DNA of 64,000 nt, taken from the NCBI RefSeq assembly GCF_018283455.1, contig NZ_JAAMTH010000009.1:1-64000 (forward strand), read 5' to 3'. The notes below the pieces were generated by a model, which saw only the letters and a program-made list of their open reading frames with translations, did no database searches and was not told the DNA's origin. The DNA is from Planococcus sp. MSAK28401. GTDB taxonomy: Bacteria > Bacillota > Bacilli > Bacillales_A > Planococcaceae. The number at the start of each line of letters is the position of its first letter. Position 1 is the stretch's first letter. This document shows, piece by piece, positions 26,117-34,967 of the stretch. A program made the position numbers and the translations under genes.

Positions 26117-26239
26117 CGTTCGTAAAAGTACACTTTTACGAACGGTTTTAAAATAGCCGAAAATCGCTCAAAAGTACGTTCGTAAATGTATCAAATGACT
26201 TTACGAACGTTCGCGCAATTACATATACTTTTACGAACG
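26117..26239 (+). other. Complete res site with three subsites
   Basis: Subsite I 26117-26144 (28 bp, perfect 13-bp arms around AC), subsite II about 26177-26209 (longer, arms CGTTCGTAAA / TTTACGAACG) and subsite III about 26208-26239 (CGTTCG ... TTTTACGAACG). Three inverted-repeat dimer sites of unequal length just before the resolvase gene is the Tn3-type res layout. The resolvase promoter (TATAAT near 26249) lies next to subsite III, so autoregulation is likely. Confidence 0.82.
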
Positions 26240-26285
26240 TTTATGGGGTATAATTTAAGTAAAGAAACGATTTATGAGGTGAATT

Positions 26286-26903
26286 ATGGAACATCGCAAA
26301 TTTGGCTACATACGTGTCAGCAGCAAAGATCAAAATGAAGGACGTCAATTGGAAGCCATGAAAAAAATGGGCATCAATGGACGAGATATCTATTTAGACA
26401 AACAAAGTGGAAAGAACTTCGAACGAGCGAACTATCAATTATTAAAACGAGTTATTCGGAAGGGCGACATTTTGTATATCCACTCCCTGGATCGGTTCGG
26501 CCGGAATAAAGAAGAAATCCTCCAGGAATGGAATGATCTCACGAAAAACATTGAAGCCGATATCGTCGTATTAGATATGCCGTTACTCGATACGACGCAA
26601 TATAAAGACAGCATGGGGACATTCATTGCGGATCTGGTTTTGCAGATCCTATCGTGGATGGCAGAAGAGGAACGGGAACGTATCCGGAAACGTCAGCGTG
26701 AAGGAATCGAATTAGCCTTACGAAATGGAATTCAGTTTGGCAGGCCAGCAGTTTATGTTTCAGATGAATTTAAAGCGGTTTATAGAAAATGGAAAGCTAG
26801 AGAGCTAACAGCAGTCGAAGCCATGGAAGAGGCTGGAGTTAAAAAAACTAGTTTTTACAAATTGGTAAAAGCGCTCGAAGAAGAAACAGCTAACACTTTA
26901 TAA
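26286..26903 (+). CDS. Tn3-type serine resolvase/invertase
   Basis: 205 aa. Catalytic N-terminal domain: FGYIRVSSKDQNEGRQ with nucleophile Ser at about residue 12, DIYLDKQSGKNFERANY, HSLDRFGRNKEEI and MAEEERERIRKRQREGI; C-terminal HTH domain (AVEAMEEAGVKKTSFYKLVKAL) recognises the res half-site. A full res lies upstream, and solitary subsite-I copies are spread across the first 25 kb. It resolves cointegrates or dimers; action on the scattered copies is a hypothesis. Confidence 0.92.
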   Translation: MEHRKFGYIRVSSKDQNEGRQLEAMKKMGINGRDIYLDKQSGKNFERANYQLLKRVIRKGDILYIHSLDRFGRNKEEILQEWNDLTKNIEADIVVLDMPLLDTTQYKDSMGTFIADLVLQILSWMAEEERERIRKRQREGIELALRNGIQFGRPAVYVSDEFKAVYRKWKARELTAVEAMEEAGVKKTSFYKLVKALEEETANTL

Positions 26904-27073
26904 TAGAAGGATTGTTTTAAAAGTATAATTTATATCGAACAAACACTGGCTTTTATCTTGTTAGTAAGAAGGAAAGCATGCATGTAAAAAGCCTCTAACT
27001 GTTTTTGGCAAGTAAAAAATGCAGTGAATGGCAGTTAAAAATGTCGCTTGCCAATGCACCTTTTTCTACTTGT

Positions 27074-27793
27074 TCAATTTTGCAGTAAAGACTCTTTCAT
27101 CCGATGACTCGGTCCTTTAAATACGACCAGATGGGAATGGTGAATCAATCGATCAATCACAGCTTCAGTAAGAATGGGGTCACCGAAAACATGGTTCCAC
27201 TCCCCAAACCGTAGGTTTGTAGTGATAATCAGGCTATTTCTTTCATAACACAGACTGATAACTTGGAAGAGAAGTTCGGCTCCTTGTTTATGCAAAGGGA
27301 TGAAGCCCAGTTCGTCTAAGATCAGTAAATCCAGTTTTTCAAGCTGCTTATGGAATCGACCAATTGTCCCTTTTTCGTGGGCATCTAGGAGCCGATTGAC
27401 CAAGTTTGCTACCGTAAAGAACTTGATATTTTTAGCGGATGACTGAATGGCATTCAGTCCAATCACTGTAGAAAGAAAGGTCTTCCCAGTGCCCACGCCT
27501 CCGTAAAATATCAGATTTTCTTTCTTCGATAGGAATTCTCCCTCTAAAAAATAGTTTCTCGTTAGTCCCTGGGTATAATCAATTTCATCCCATATGAAAG
27601 GTACCGATGGGACTTCTGGAAGCTGTGATTGACTAAGTAGGAGATTCGTTTTTCGTTCCTCTCGCTGCTGAATTTCTTGTTCCATCAGCTTGAGTAAGAA
27701 CTCTTCATTCGAAGTAGCTTCTACCTCATGGTAATGCTGGCGAATCCAGCTCAACTTTAATCTCTTCGCATATTCCTCAATCAGTGGTCCCAT
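27074..27793 (-). CDS. istB: IstB helper ATPase
   Basis: 239 aa AAA+ ATPase. Walker A YGGVGTGKTFLST (about residues 97-104), Walker B LDLLILDELGF, sensor ITTNLRF. IstB oligomerises on DNA and directs the IstA transposase to target. ATG overlaps the istA stop by one base. Intact. Confidence 0.93.
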   Translation of the reverse strand: MGPLIEEYAKRLKLSWIRQHYHEVEATSNEEFLLKLMEQEIQQREERKTNLLLSQSQLPEVPSVPFIWDEIDYTQGLTRNYFLEGEFLSKKENLIFYGGVGTGKTFLSTVIGLNAIQSSAKNIKFFTVANLVNRLLDAHEKGTIGRFHKQLEKLDLLILDELGFIPLHKQGAELLFQVISLCYERNSLIITTNLRFGEWNHVFGDPILTEAVIDRLIHHSHLVVFKGPSHRMKESLLQN

Positions 27794-29295
27794 TAAGAAG
27801 CACCTCCTTTGTCAAAGAGCTGATCGTAATTACTTGCGCCTCTTACAATTGCCGGCATGACAGGAACTGAACCTTTACGAATCTCAATTTCTTTCCGCAC
27901 GCCTCGCCCATTGATCAGTTGATAAAAGACCTGCTTAATTGAGTCAACCGAAGGATGGCCATATTCAGATGCGAGGGAAAGTGCTTCTGTCGCAATGGAG
28001 AAATCATGCTCTTTTAACAACACCGATAGAAGCCGCAAGGCTTGTTGCTTTTCAGGGACTGTACAAGCTTCCAAGTATTGTTGCCAATTTTGCGGGAGCT
28101 GTTCATAGAAGTCGGTATACTTGATTGCCATTGGCCGTTTGGCCATTAAGTTTAAGTAAGGCTGCCATTCCATTGATTTTTTCTGGTCTCCGTAAATGCG
28201 TACATGGCTAATGATTAATTCTTTCTCCGGCGTCATGATGTCGATGCGGTTGTAGGAAATCTTGGCCAACACCTTGCCTTTCGCAAAGCGCGGGGAAGTG
28301 GAATAAAGGCGATTATCCACTTTTAGGTAGCCGTACTTATCGGGCTTTCCTGACTCATACCGCACACATTCAAAGACTTTTTCCGGCAGTTGGAACAGCG
28401 CTTCTTGGTCTTTCAGATAAAGTGCCGAAAGCTGTTCTTCCTTCACGTAATGCTTTCGGTCGCGATCTTCTTCGGCTAATTGCCAAAACGTACGATTCAG
28501 GCTTTCCAAATCGCTAAATGGCAATTCTGGCAATAAGAAATTGTTCCGCACGTACTTGACCATAGCTTCTACATGTCCCTTTTCATTGCCACTCGCTGGA
28601 TTACAGAATTCTGGGGTGAATCCATAATGGAAGACAAAGCGCTGAAATTCATCCGTTAAGACTCTTTCACCATGAGGCAAGATTTTCTTTACCGCTGGCG
28701 TCAAATTATCAAAACGGATGGCCTTCGGGACACCGCCTATGTAATGAAAGATTCTTTTCAGCCCTTCCAGGAAACACTCTCGATTCTGGGATCGGAACAC
28801 TTGAAAATAAAAGGTATTGCTATAGGGAAATGAAAGAACGAGATAGGGAAGATCGATGACCTCGCCATTATGTATGAAGGGCGCTTCCCCAAAGTCCACT
28901 TGTGCTGTTCCTGGCTTAGCCTCCAACGGCAACGCCGATTCGGCAGCTTCCCCTAGCTCTTTTTTACGCCGGCTTACATAATCACGTACCGCACGGTACG
29001 ATCCTTGAAAATTATGTTCCTTGACCAGTTGATCAAACATTCGCTTGGCAGTGCGTTGGAATTTCTTCTTTTTCTTTGAGTCGTCCAACAGCCACTGATC
29101 GATAATCGGTTTCGCAGCCCCCATCACTCTAGCTTTGCGACGCTGTATTTGCTTTGGTTCGTTCCAGTCTTCTTTATCTGCATATTTCTTAATCGTTCGG
29201 AAATCTAGTCCCATCTGATTCGCCACTTCCGAATATGTGCGCCTTTTCAGATTTACTTCTTGTCTGATATAATTTACGTCAGTCACTGTTAACAC
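27793..29295 (-). CDS. istA: IstA transposase of IS21 family
   Basis: 500 aa. N-terminal HTH (YSEVANQMGLDFRTIKKYADKEDW), DDE core with AQVDFGEAPF (D), KAIRFDNLTPAV (D) and NPASGNEKGHVEAMVKYVRNNF (E), and C-terminal Mu-type beta domain. Frame is intact, so the element may still move. It borders the Lamassu genes and may have brought or trimmed the defence island edge. Confidence 0.93.
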   Translation of the reverse strand: MLTVTDVNYIRQEVNLKRRTYSEVANQMGLDFRTIKKYADKEDWNEPKQIQRRKARVMGAAKPIIDQWLLDDSKKKKKFQRTAKRMFDQLVKEHNFQGSYRAVRDYVSRRKKELGEAAESALPLEAKPGTAQVDFGEAPFIHNGEVIDLPYLVLSFPYSNTFYFQVFRSQNRECFLEGLKRIFHYIGGVPKAIRFDNLTPAVKKILPHGERVLTDEFQRFVFHYGFTPEFCNPASGNEKGHVEAMVKYVRNNFLLPELPFSDLESLNRTFWQLAEEDRDRKHYVKEEQLSALYLKDQEALFQLPEKVFECVRYESGKPDKYGYLKVDNRLYSTSPRFAKGKVLAKISYNRIDIMTPEKELIISHVRIYGDQKKSMEWQPYLNLMAKRPMAIKYTDFYEQLPQNWQQYLEACTVPEKQQALRLLSVLLKEHDFSIATEALSLASEYGHPSVDSIKQVFYQLINGRGVRKEIEIRKGSVPVMPAIVRGASNYDQLFDKGGAS

Positions 29296-29538
29296 TCCTT
29301 ATACCTCCCTGTAATTGTTAGCCCAATCACAGAGAGTTTAAATGTATGGGATGCTGTTGACAAGTGACTTTTTTTGTTCAAATAGCCTCCAGTGAGGCTA
29401 CATAAATTAACTGCCAAAGACTACATTTTTAGAATGCCATAAACACTCTAACGAGAGTTAGAGGCTTTTAGTTTGAAATTGAAGTGTAACTCTTAAAATT
29501 TATTTTCTTAGTCGTGAATTTTTAAATACTAAAAGAGT

Positions 29539-32268
29539 TTAAAATGTTACTTCTTTTACTCTTCCCTCAATTAAGTTAGGGGCTTCTAAAAAGTAGACTC
29601 TAATATCTGATTTTTTATAGTCATTCTTTTTGATAAACAATTTCAAAAAATCCAGACTATGGGTTGAGAATAGCAATTGCTTATTTATATCGCCTAAAAT
29701 ATCACACATAGTATACTGATTAACATCATCCATATTTTGTATAGGATCGTCTATTGCAACAAAGTCTAAGATTCCTACATCTTGAGAATCATTGGCAACC
29801 AAAAATATTGCAATAGCTAAAGTATTTAATTGAGCAGAACTTAAAGTATATCTTGCATTCATGAACTCTTGGTTACCATTATTTTTTTTATAAGGAATGG
29901 TGATTGTTAAACCTCTTTTTGAATCATCTGAATTTTCAGTTAAAAAATGAATGTTTCCATTGGTCGTTGGCATTGGGTTTAAGTACCTGTAATATTGTTG
30001 TATTTTTGAATGTGGATCGTTTAGAAAATCTAACGCCTGTATTCCAACCTTTGCAGTAAGTCCTTTGATATAAGTATCTAACTCCTCGCCTTTTTCTTTC
30101 CATGTTTTGATATCCATAATAAGTTCTTTTTCTGTTTCTTCATAGCTAAGAAGTCTCTGTAGGCCTCCTCTCTTTTCATTTTTTTTAATACTCAATTCTT
30201 TTATCTGACTTAATAATAGGAATTTGTTTTCCAAATTACTAAGTTCATTCTTTAACTGCCTATTTATAATTGCAAATTCTTTATTATTGTGTGAAAATCC
30301 TTCCAATCTATTAATGCTTGAGATGTGCAAAGAAACGATATCACGATCTTTCTTTATTAATATTATGTCTTGATTGATTTTTTCAATCAATTTATCAATT
30401 CTCCGAATTTTACGATATAATGAATTTTTCTTGAACTCCAGTTCAACTTCAACTTCCCCTTCACTCTTTTTCAAATTTAGATTTTCTAATAATGTTTTAA
30501 AATCGTTCTCTAAAGAAGCAAGTTTCGATTTTTCACCAATAATCGCCTCTATACTCTGAACTTCTTCTATCAAACCGTTTTGAATTTTAACAATTTCATT
30601 TTTACTTTTATTAAATAATTTAAGATCAAATTGTATATTTTTTGAAATACTGTCTAAAGTATTGAGAGCATTTTCAAATACTCGTGTTAGTTTTTTTAAC
30701 TCTAAAACATTTTTTTGCAGATCTCGTCTAAATGCTGACAGCTCATTTTCTATTTTCTCTTGCAATTCATAGGCTCTAACTACACGAAGTTCTAGATTAG
30801 TAACTCTAGATGTCTGAAGAGTAATGTTGTTCTGTATTTCTTTATCTAAACTGTCTCCAACATAACTAGAACATACGGGACATGTTCCATGTACATCGTT
30901 GCTTTTTACATAATTGGAGATTCCCTGTAAATACTGAATCAGTCCCTGTAAAGAGGAACTAGCATTGTTTTTAGTAAGCCATTTTTTCAATGATAAAATT
31001 AACTTTTCTCTACTTCTAATTTTTCTTTCTAAAATATTTACTTCTTTTTGAATTTCTTTATTCATATCGGGTGTCTCTTTATATTCTTTTTCAAATTTAT
31101 GATAATCATCTATGTAGAGTAACGTAAAATTTGCTACTTCTAATTTTTTTCTAGAGTTTTTTAATTTTTGTCGAAGTTCTTCATTATCTAATTTACCTAG
31201 TTCTTTTTTATTGATGTCAGCACGAACTTTATCAATTTCGCTTCTTTCTTTTTCAACTTTAGTGAGTAATTTTTTCTCTTCACTAATTTTTTTAAAAGTT
31301 GACTCTATCCCTTTAATCTCTTTTTCAGCGGATAGCTTACTTTCTTCTGCTTTTGCAACTACATTTATCTTAGAATCATATTTATCGTCCAAAATTAATT
31401 GCTTAGCTTTTAAATCATTATACTCATTGAACTCTAAAGGAATATCCTTAAATACACTCAATATTTTTTTGTTCTTTACTATTGCTAGATTTGTGTTATT
31501 TACTTCTGCATCGATCATAGTCAAGTTAATGTCTTTTTTAATACTTTCTGATTCAGATTTTTCAAGACTTTCAACTATTTCACTTATTCTATTTTCAAGC
31601 TGAATAGATTCTTCTCTATCCGCTATATGACTCTCAATTAACTTTCTATTATTATCAAGCTCTAGCCCTAAGCTTTCATGTGTACTTTGAATAATTGAAT
31701 TGGTTGTTTTTAAATTATCTATAAAGTTAGTTACCTTGTTAATTCCCATAATACTTGCTAGAGAATCAAATCGATCTCTTGGGTTACTACGAATAAAGTT
31801 AGTGATTTGATCCTGTGATAAGACATAAGATTGTTTGATTAATTTCGCGCCGTTACTTTTTTCTTCTTTATACTTAGATAGTTCTTTTTCCACATTTTTT
31901 TGTCCTTGGGTTATCAAAACTCGATTTTCGCTTTCGCAGTTATAAAGACTTACACTTGTGTATTTGCTATTCGCCGTATATTTTCTAAGAAGCTGATAAT
32001 TATCATAATAAAGTGAAACATAACACTCAGGCTCTAAATCTTCTTTAGCTTTATTATTTATACAATCATTATTGCTGAACCCAACTTCTCCATCTTGTGT
32101 TTTAAAACGCTCAATCTCATTTGTGATACACCATTCTATTGCATCAAAAAAGGTGCTTTTTCCATATCCATTTTCTCCATATAATATAGTGATATTTTTG
32201 TCTAAATTAAAACTATACTTTCCACAAAAGTTACGAAAATTATAGATTTCAACCTTCTTAATCCTCAT
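29539..32268 (-). CDS. lmuB: Lamassu LmuB, SMC/Rad50-like ATPase
   Basis: 909 aa. Walker A LYGENGYGKSTFFDAIEW (about 30-45), long coiled coils, zinc-hook motif GTCPVCSSYVGD midway, then ABC signature region YTLSSAQLNTLAIAIFL, Walker B VAIDDPIQNMDDVN and FSTHSLDFLKLF. This is the Rad50/SMC layout expected of LmuB, which senses foreign DNA ends or structures and releases the nuclease. Overlaps lmuC by 11 bp. Family could also be described as ABC-three-component ATPase, the same grouping. Confidence 0.85.
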   Translation of the reverse strand: MRIKKVEIYNFRNFCGKYSFNLDKNITILYGENGYGKSTFFDAIEWCITNEIERFKTQDGEVGFSNNDCINNKAKEDLEPECYVSLYYDNYQLLRKYTANSKYTSVSLYNCESENRVLITQGQKNVEKELSKYKEEKSNGAKLIKQSYVLSQDQITNFIRSNPRDRFDSLASIMGINKVTNFIDNLKTTNSIIQSTHESLGLELDNNRKLIESHIADREESIQLENRISEIVESLEKSESESIKKDINLTMIDAEVNNTNLAIVKNKKILSVFKDIPLEFNEYNDLKAKQLILDDKYDSKINVVAKAEESKLSAEKEIKGIESTFKKISEEKKLLTKVEKERSEIDKVRADINKKELGKLDNEELRQKLKNSRKKLEVANFTLLYIDDYHKFEKEYKETPDMNKEIQKEVNILERKIRSREKLILSLKKWLTKNNASSSLQGLIQYLQGISNYVKSNDVHGTCPVCSSYVGDSLDKEIQNNITLQTSRVTNLELRVVRAYELQEKIENELSAFRRDLQKNVLELKKLTRVFENALNTLDSISKNIQFDLKLFNKSKNEIVKIQNGLIEEVQSIEAIIGEKSKLASLENDFKTLLENLNLKKSEGEVEVELEFKKNSLYRKIRRIDKLIEKINQDIILIKKDRDIVSLHISSINRLEGFSHNNKEFAIINRQLKNELSNLENKFLLLSQIKELSIKKNEKRGGLQRLLSYEETEKELIMDIKTWKEKGEELDTYIKGLTAKVGIQALDFLNDPHSKIQQYYRYLNPMPTTNGNIHFLTENSDDSKRGLTITIPYKKNNGNQEFMNARYTLSSAQLNTLAIAIFLVANDSQDVGILDFVAIDDPIQNMDDVNQYTMCDILGDINKQLLFSTHSLDFLKLFIKKNDYKKSDIRVYFLEAPNLIEGRVKEVTF

Positions 32269-32809
32269 GATATCTAGCCTCCTTCAAAATTTTCTTTCCT
32301 AATGTCTCTCTTAACTTTTTATAGGAGACTTTACCGCCAAATTGAAGAGTTAGCTCTTGCACTAAGATTACTAATTCTTTAACGTTCTCGGAACCTTGAT
32401 ATTCATCTTCTAATATTTTTTTGGGTTTTACGTTTTCTGAAATTGTATCATCTAAAAATGGAATCCTATTAATATCTGTTTCACTATAAATAACATATTT
32501 TCTTAAGGCTGTTGTATCCTTTTCTACGGTTAATATTAAATCAACATTTTTTTCTATTGATTCCTCTGGACAAATTAACATATAAGAATTCCAAATATTT
32601 ATTCCCTGACTCTCCGCTAGCTTTTCTCTAACTCTCATGGTGTCAGTAATTATATCTTTTGCTTCAACATCACTATTGTACGGCTTAACAAATACATTAA
32701 TATGTTCTTTACTAAAAGCTACTACTCCCAGAGCTGCAGTCCATTCAAATTCTTTATGTAAATATTTACAAGAATAAAGTCTATCCTTAACCAAATTATA
32801 TGCTAGCAA
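32258..32809 (-). CDS. lmuC: Lamassu LmuC, small middle subunit
   Basis: 183 aa between the nuclease and ATPase genes. TTG start 4 nt after the lmuA stop. Contains LGVVAFSKEHINVFVKPYNSDVEAKDIITDTMRVREKLAE and NIWNSYMLICPEE, typical of the small ABC-three-component middle component whose primary sequence is poorly conserved. It is assigned mainly by size and position in the nuclease-small-SMC order. Probably bridges LmuA and LmuB in the complex. Confidence 0.72.
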   Translation of the reverse strand: MLAYNLVKDRLYSCKYLHKEFEWTAALGVVAFSKEHINVFVKPYNSDVEAKDIITDTMRVREKLAESQGINIWNSYMLICPEESIEKNVDLILTVEKDTTALRKYVIYSETDINRIPFLDDTISENVKPKKILEDEYQGSENVKELVILVQELTLQFGGKVSYKKLRETLGKKILKEARYHED

Positions 32810-32812
32810 TTA

Positions 32813-34618
32813 TTATTCACCTTCCTTATTTAATTCTTTCCAAAGTTCAATCAGTCTATCTTTAAAAATTAAAAAGTCGTCATTATCTTGTCTGAGTTTT
32901 GAAGACTTAGAATCAACCACATACCAAGGGATTAGAAGAAATTTGTAATTAACTTCATTCATAGATTCTTCAGATCTACCTATTTCTGGAATTATTGGTT
33001 TTTCTAAAGAAATAGTTTCCATGTGACTATTCGTAAAATTTACGTCATCGAATCTATAATGTAAGCCGTGTATTATAACTTTATTAGCTGTATTTACTCC
33101 CATTAATAATAAATCAGCATGTGAACTGCCATGAAGTCTGGTGATTATCCCATTTAGTTTTTTTACAACATCTTCATAGTAATAGTCATCTTTAATTTTC
33201 AGTAACGTTAAATAGTGTCCTCCTAAAGAATCAACAACTTTCTTTGCCAAAATATCTTTATGTTTTGAAGAAAAATAAACTTCTTCGTTTATGACGCTCA
33301 ATAATAATAAAATCACAGTTAATGCATAAACAGATTCTTCTTTAAGAGATTTGTGCATTTTAACATGAAAGTCTATTGACTCCTCGCGCCCTTCATAAAA
33401 TCTACTTATAAGTTGAAGCACAGTTCCTCCTTCTTCAATATAATTATAAAATTTTTGTTTTACAGATAGAGCAATCTGTTCGAAGTTTTCAGAGTGCTCT
33501 GGCTTAGAATTTAAAACTTCGTGCAGAATTTTATCGAATGCATTATCAATATACTTTTTATTACCAGCAACTTCGCTAAACTCTTCTGAGTATGTTATTG
33601 CCTTTTTCAGCAATTTTTTCTCCAAACTCATTGCCCTTTCTTGGTCAATAAACAATACTAATTTATCATCTCTTTCAGAACAATTAGCAATCATTTCACC
33701 AATAAGCCAATTAATATCGTCGTCTACTATAGTTGCTCCAGCTTCTGTCTTAAGCTTTTTACTTAACAAATCCCCCAACCTTGTGCGAATAACGTCTCTA
33801 TAGCTACTTAGATGATCTCTCTGTTCTAAAATTTGCGTTCTACCTAGTAATTCTTTAACAGACATATTTACATGACTCTCATAATCAAATTCTTTACCCT
33901 CATTATTGAAAACAGGAAGGGAAAGGTGCTTTAAAAAGGGGTCGTCATCTTTTATTTCAATATCTGAAAATAGTTTATTCTCCCTATAATGGTTTATATT
34001 TTTAGTTTCAGATTTTTTCGGCATATGTACATGAAATGCGAAGTTAGTAATGAGTTGAAATTGTTGTACTATTTTCGGGGAATTTTCAAAAATTTTGGCA
34101 TTTAAGAATAACTTGTCTAACCAACTATCATTAATTTTTAGGAGACCTTTTTTACCGTTTTCAAAGACGAATTCTTTGTTTGTTCTAGCGCACAATTCAC
34201 TTGTATATAATTGAACCGGATTTTGACTAGTTTTGACTTGCACGAAACGTACACACGATTGATCTTGATCTTCATCTTCCTTACACAGTACGATATCGTC
34301 ATGAATTTCAAAAGCCATAAAACTCCATTTACCTTCAGCCAATTCAATAATATAATCAATTGCTACGAGAAACTGATAATAGAATCCAAATAACGCATTT
34401 CTTCCTCCGTCTTCTTTAGGAGGTGTGCTTAGTAAAGTTTCGTATACTTCTTTAACTTTTTCGTACGGTTCTTCACATTTATCTCCGGCTATTTTATTTT
34501 TTAAAATATGTTTTTGATTTGCATTCAATCCACTTTTTTGAAGTTTTCTTTGTATGAGCTCTTGCTTTATTTCAATATTTTTTTCTGGATTATTATCTAT
34601 AGAAGTTTCCAATTTCAT
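32813..34618 (-). CDS. lmuA: Lamassu LmuA with Cap4-like (DUF4297) nuclease domain
   Basis: 601 aa. Residues about 75-135 carry the Cap4/DUF4297 pattern GGRNALFGFYYQFLVAIDYIIELAEGKWSFMAFEIHDDIVL ... VRFVQVKTSQ, with the acidic ED and QxK of a PD-(D/E)xK nuclease. The remainder is helical and likely the LmuB-binding part. In Lamassu (DdmABC in Vibrio) this subunit degrades DNA when the SMC partner is triggered, blocking phage and plasmids. First gene of the operon; AAGGAAGGTGGGG before the ATG. Confidence 0.82.
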   Translation of the reverse strand: MKLETSIDNNPEKNIEIKQELIQRKLQKSGLNANQKHILKNKIAGDKCEEPYEKVKEVYETLLSTPPKEDGGRNALFGFYYQFLVAIDYIIELAEGKWSFMAFEIHDDIVLCKEDEDQDQSCVRFVQVKTSQNPVQLYTSELCARTNKEFVFENGKKGLLKINDSWLDKLFLNAKIFENSPKIVQQFQLITNFAFHVHMPKKSETKNINHYRENKLFSDIEIKDDDPFLKHLSLPVFNNEGKEFDYESHVNMSVKELLGRTQILEQRDHLSSYRDVIRTRLGDLLSKKLKTEAGATIVDDDINWLIGEMIANCSERDDKLVLFIDQERAMSLEKKLLKKAITYSEEFSEVAGNKKYIDNAFDKILHEVLNSKPEHSENFEQIALSVKQKFYNYIEEGGTVLQLISRFYEGREESIDFHVKMHKSLKEESVYALTVILLLLSVINEEVYFSSKHKDILAKKVVDSLGGHYLTLLKIKDDYYYEDVVKKLNGIITRLHGSSHADLLLMGVNTANKVIIHGLHYRFDDVNFTNSHMETISLEKPIIPEIGRSEESMNEVNYKFLLIPWYVVDSKSSKLRQDNDDFLIFKDRLIELWKELNKEGE

Positions 34619-34866
34619 AACCCCACCTTCCTTTTACTTCTAATATTAACTTAATTTAATGTTTTCTGTTCTTTCAGTCTCTTAAAACAATGATACTATA
34701 ATAAAAACTCCTTGTTATAGACTCTGAGTATGGCATGTGTTTTAAATTCTTATTTATATCATTCTTCATTAAATCTCCCAGTGAATGTCGTTTGATTTAA
34801 AAAGTAACTAATTGAAAATCTATACTATATAAAGGGTGTCATCAAATAAGAATGTTGAGTTAACAT
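34619..34866. other. Lamassu promoter region
   Basis: Spacer between the Lamassu operon and the hsdR terminator. A minus-strand TTGATG with TATA-like sequences (34815-34852) is a possible promoter. No ORF seen. Confidence 0.4.
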
Positions 34867-34922
34867 ATATATATAATAAACCTCAAAATCCTTGTACTCA
34901 CAAGATTTTTGAGGTTTATTAT
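34867..34922 (-). terminator. Terminator downstream of hsdR
   Basis: AATAAACCTCAAAAATC / GATTTTTGAGGTTTATT hairpin between hsdR and lmuA. Confidence 0.75.
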
Positions 34923-34967
34923 TATTTACAATATTGCTTCCGCGAAATTTACTAAACTCAAATGATT

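Larger units (their letters stand above)
26985..29472 (-). mobile_element. IS21-family insertion sequence
   Basis: Carries istA and istB on the minus strand. Inverted ends: AAAAAGCCTCTAAC at 26986-26999 and GTTAGAGGCTTTTAG at 29457-29471, each followed inward by a second related element (TGGCAGTTAA near 27029 and its complement near 29406), the repeated internal repeats normal for IS21. Exact outer base and target duplication are not certain. Confidence 0.8.

Noticed and set aside
29539..34618. Gabija, Wadjet or MRN-type repair system
   Set aside because: No TOPRIM/UvrD-like or MukBEF-type partners; the Cap4-like nuclease plus small subunit plus zinc-hook SMC order fits Lamassu.
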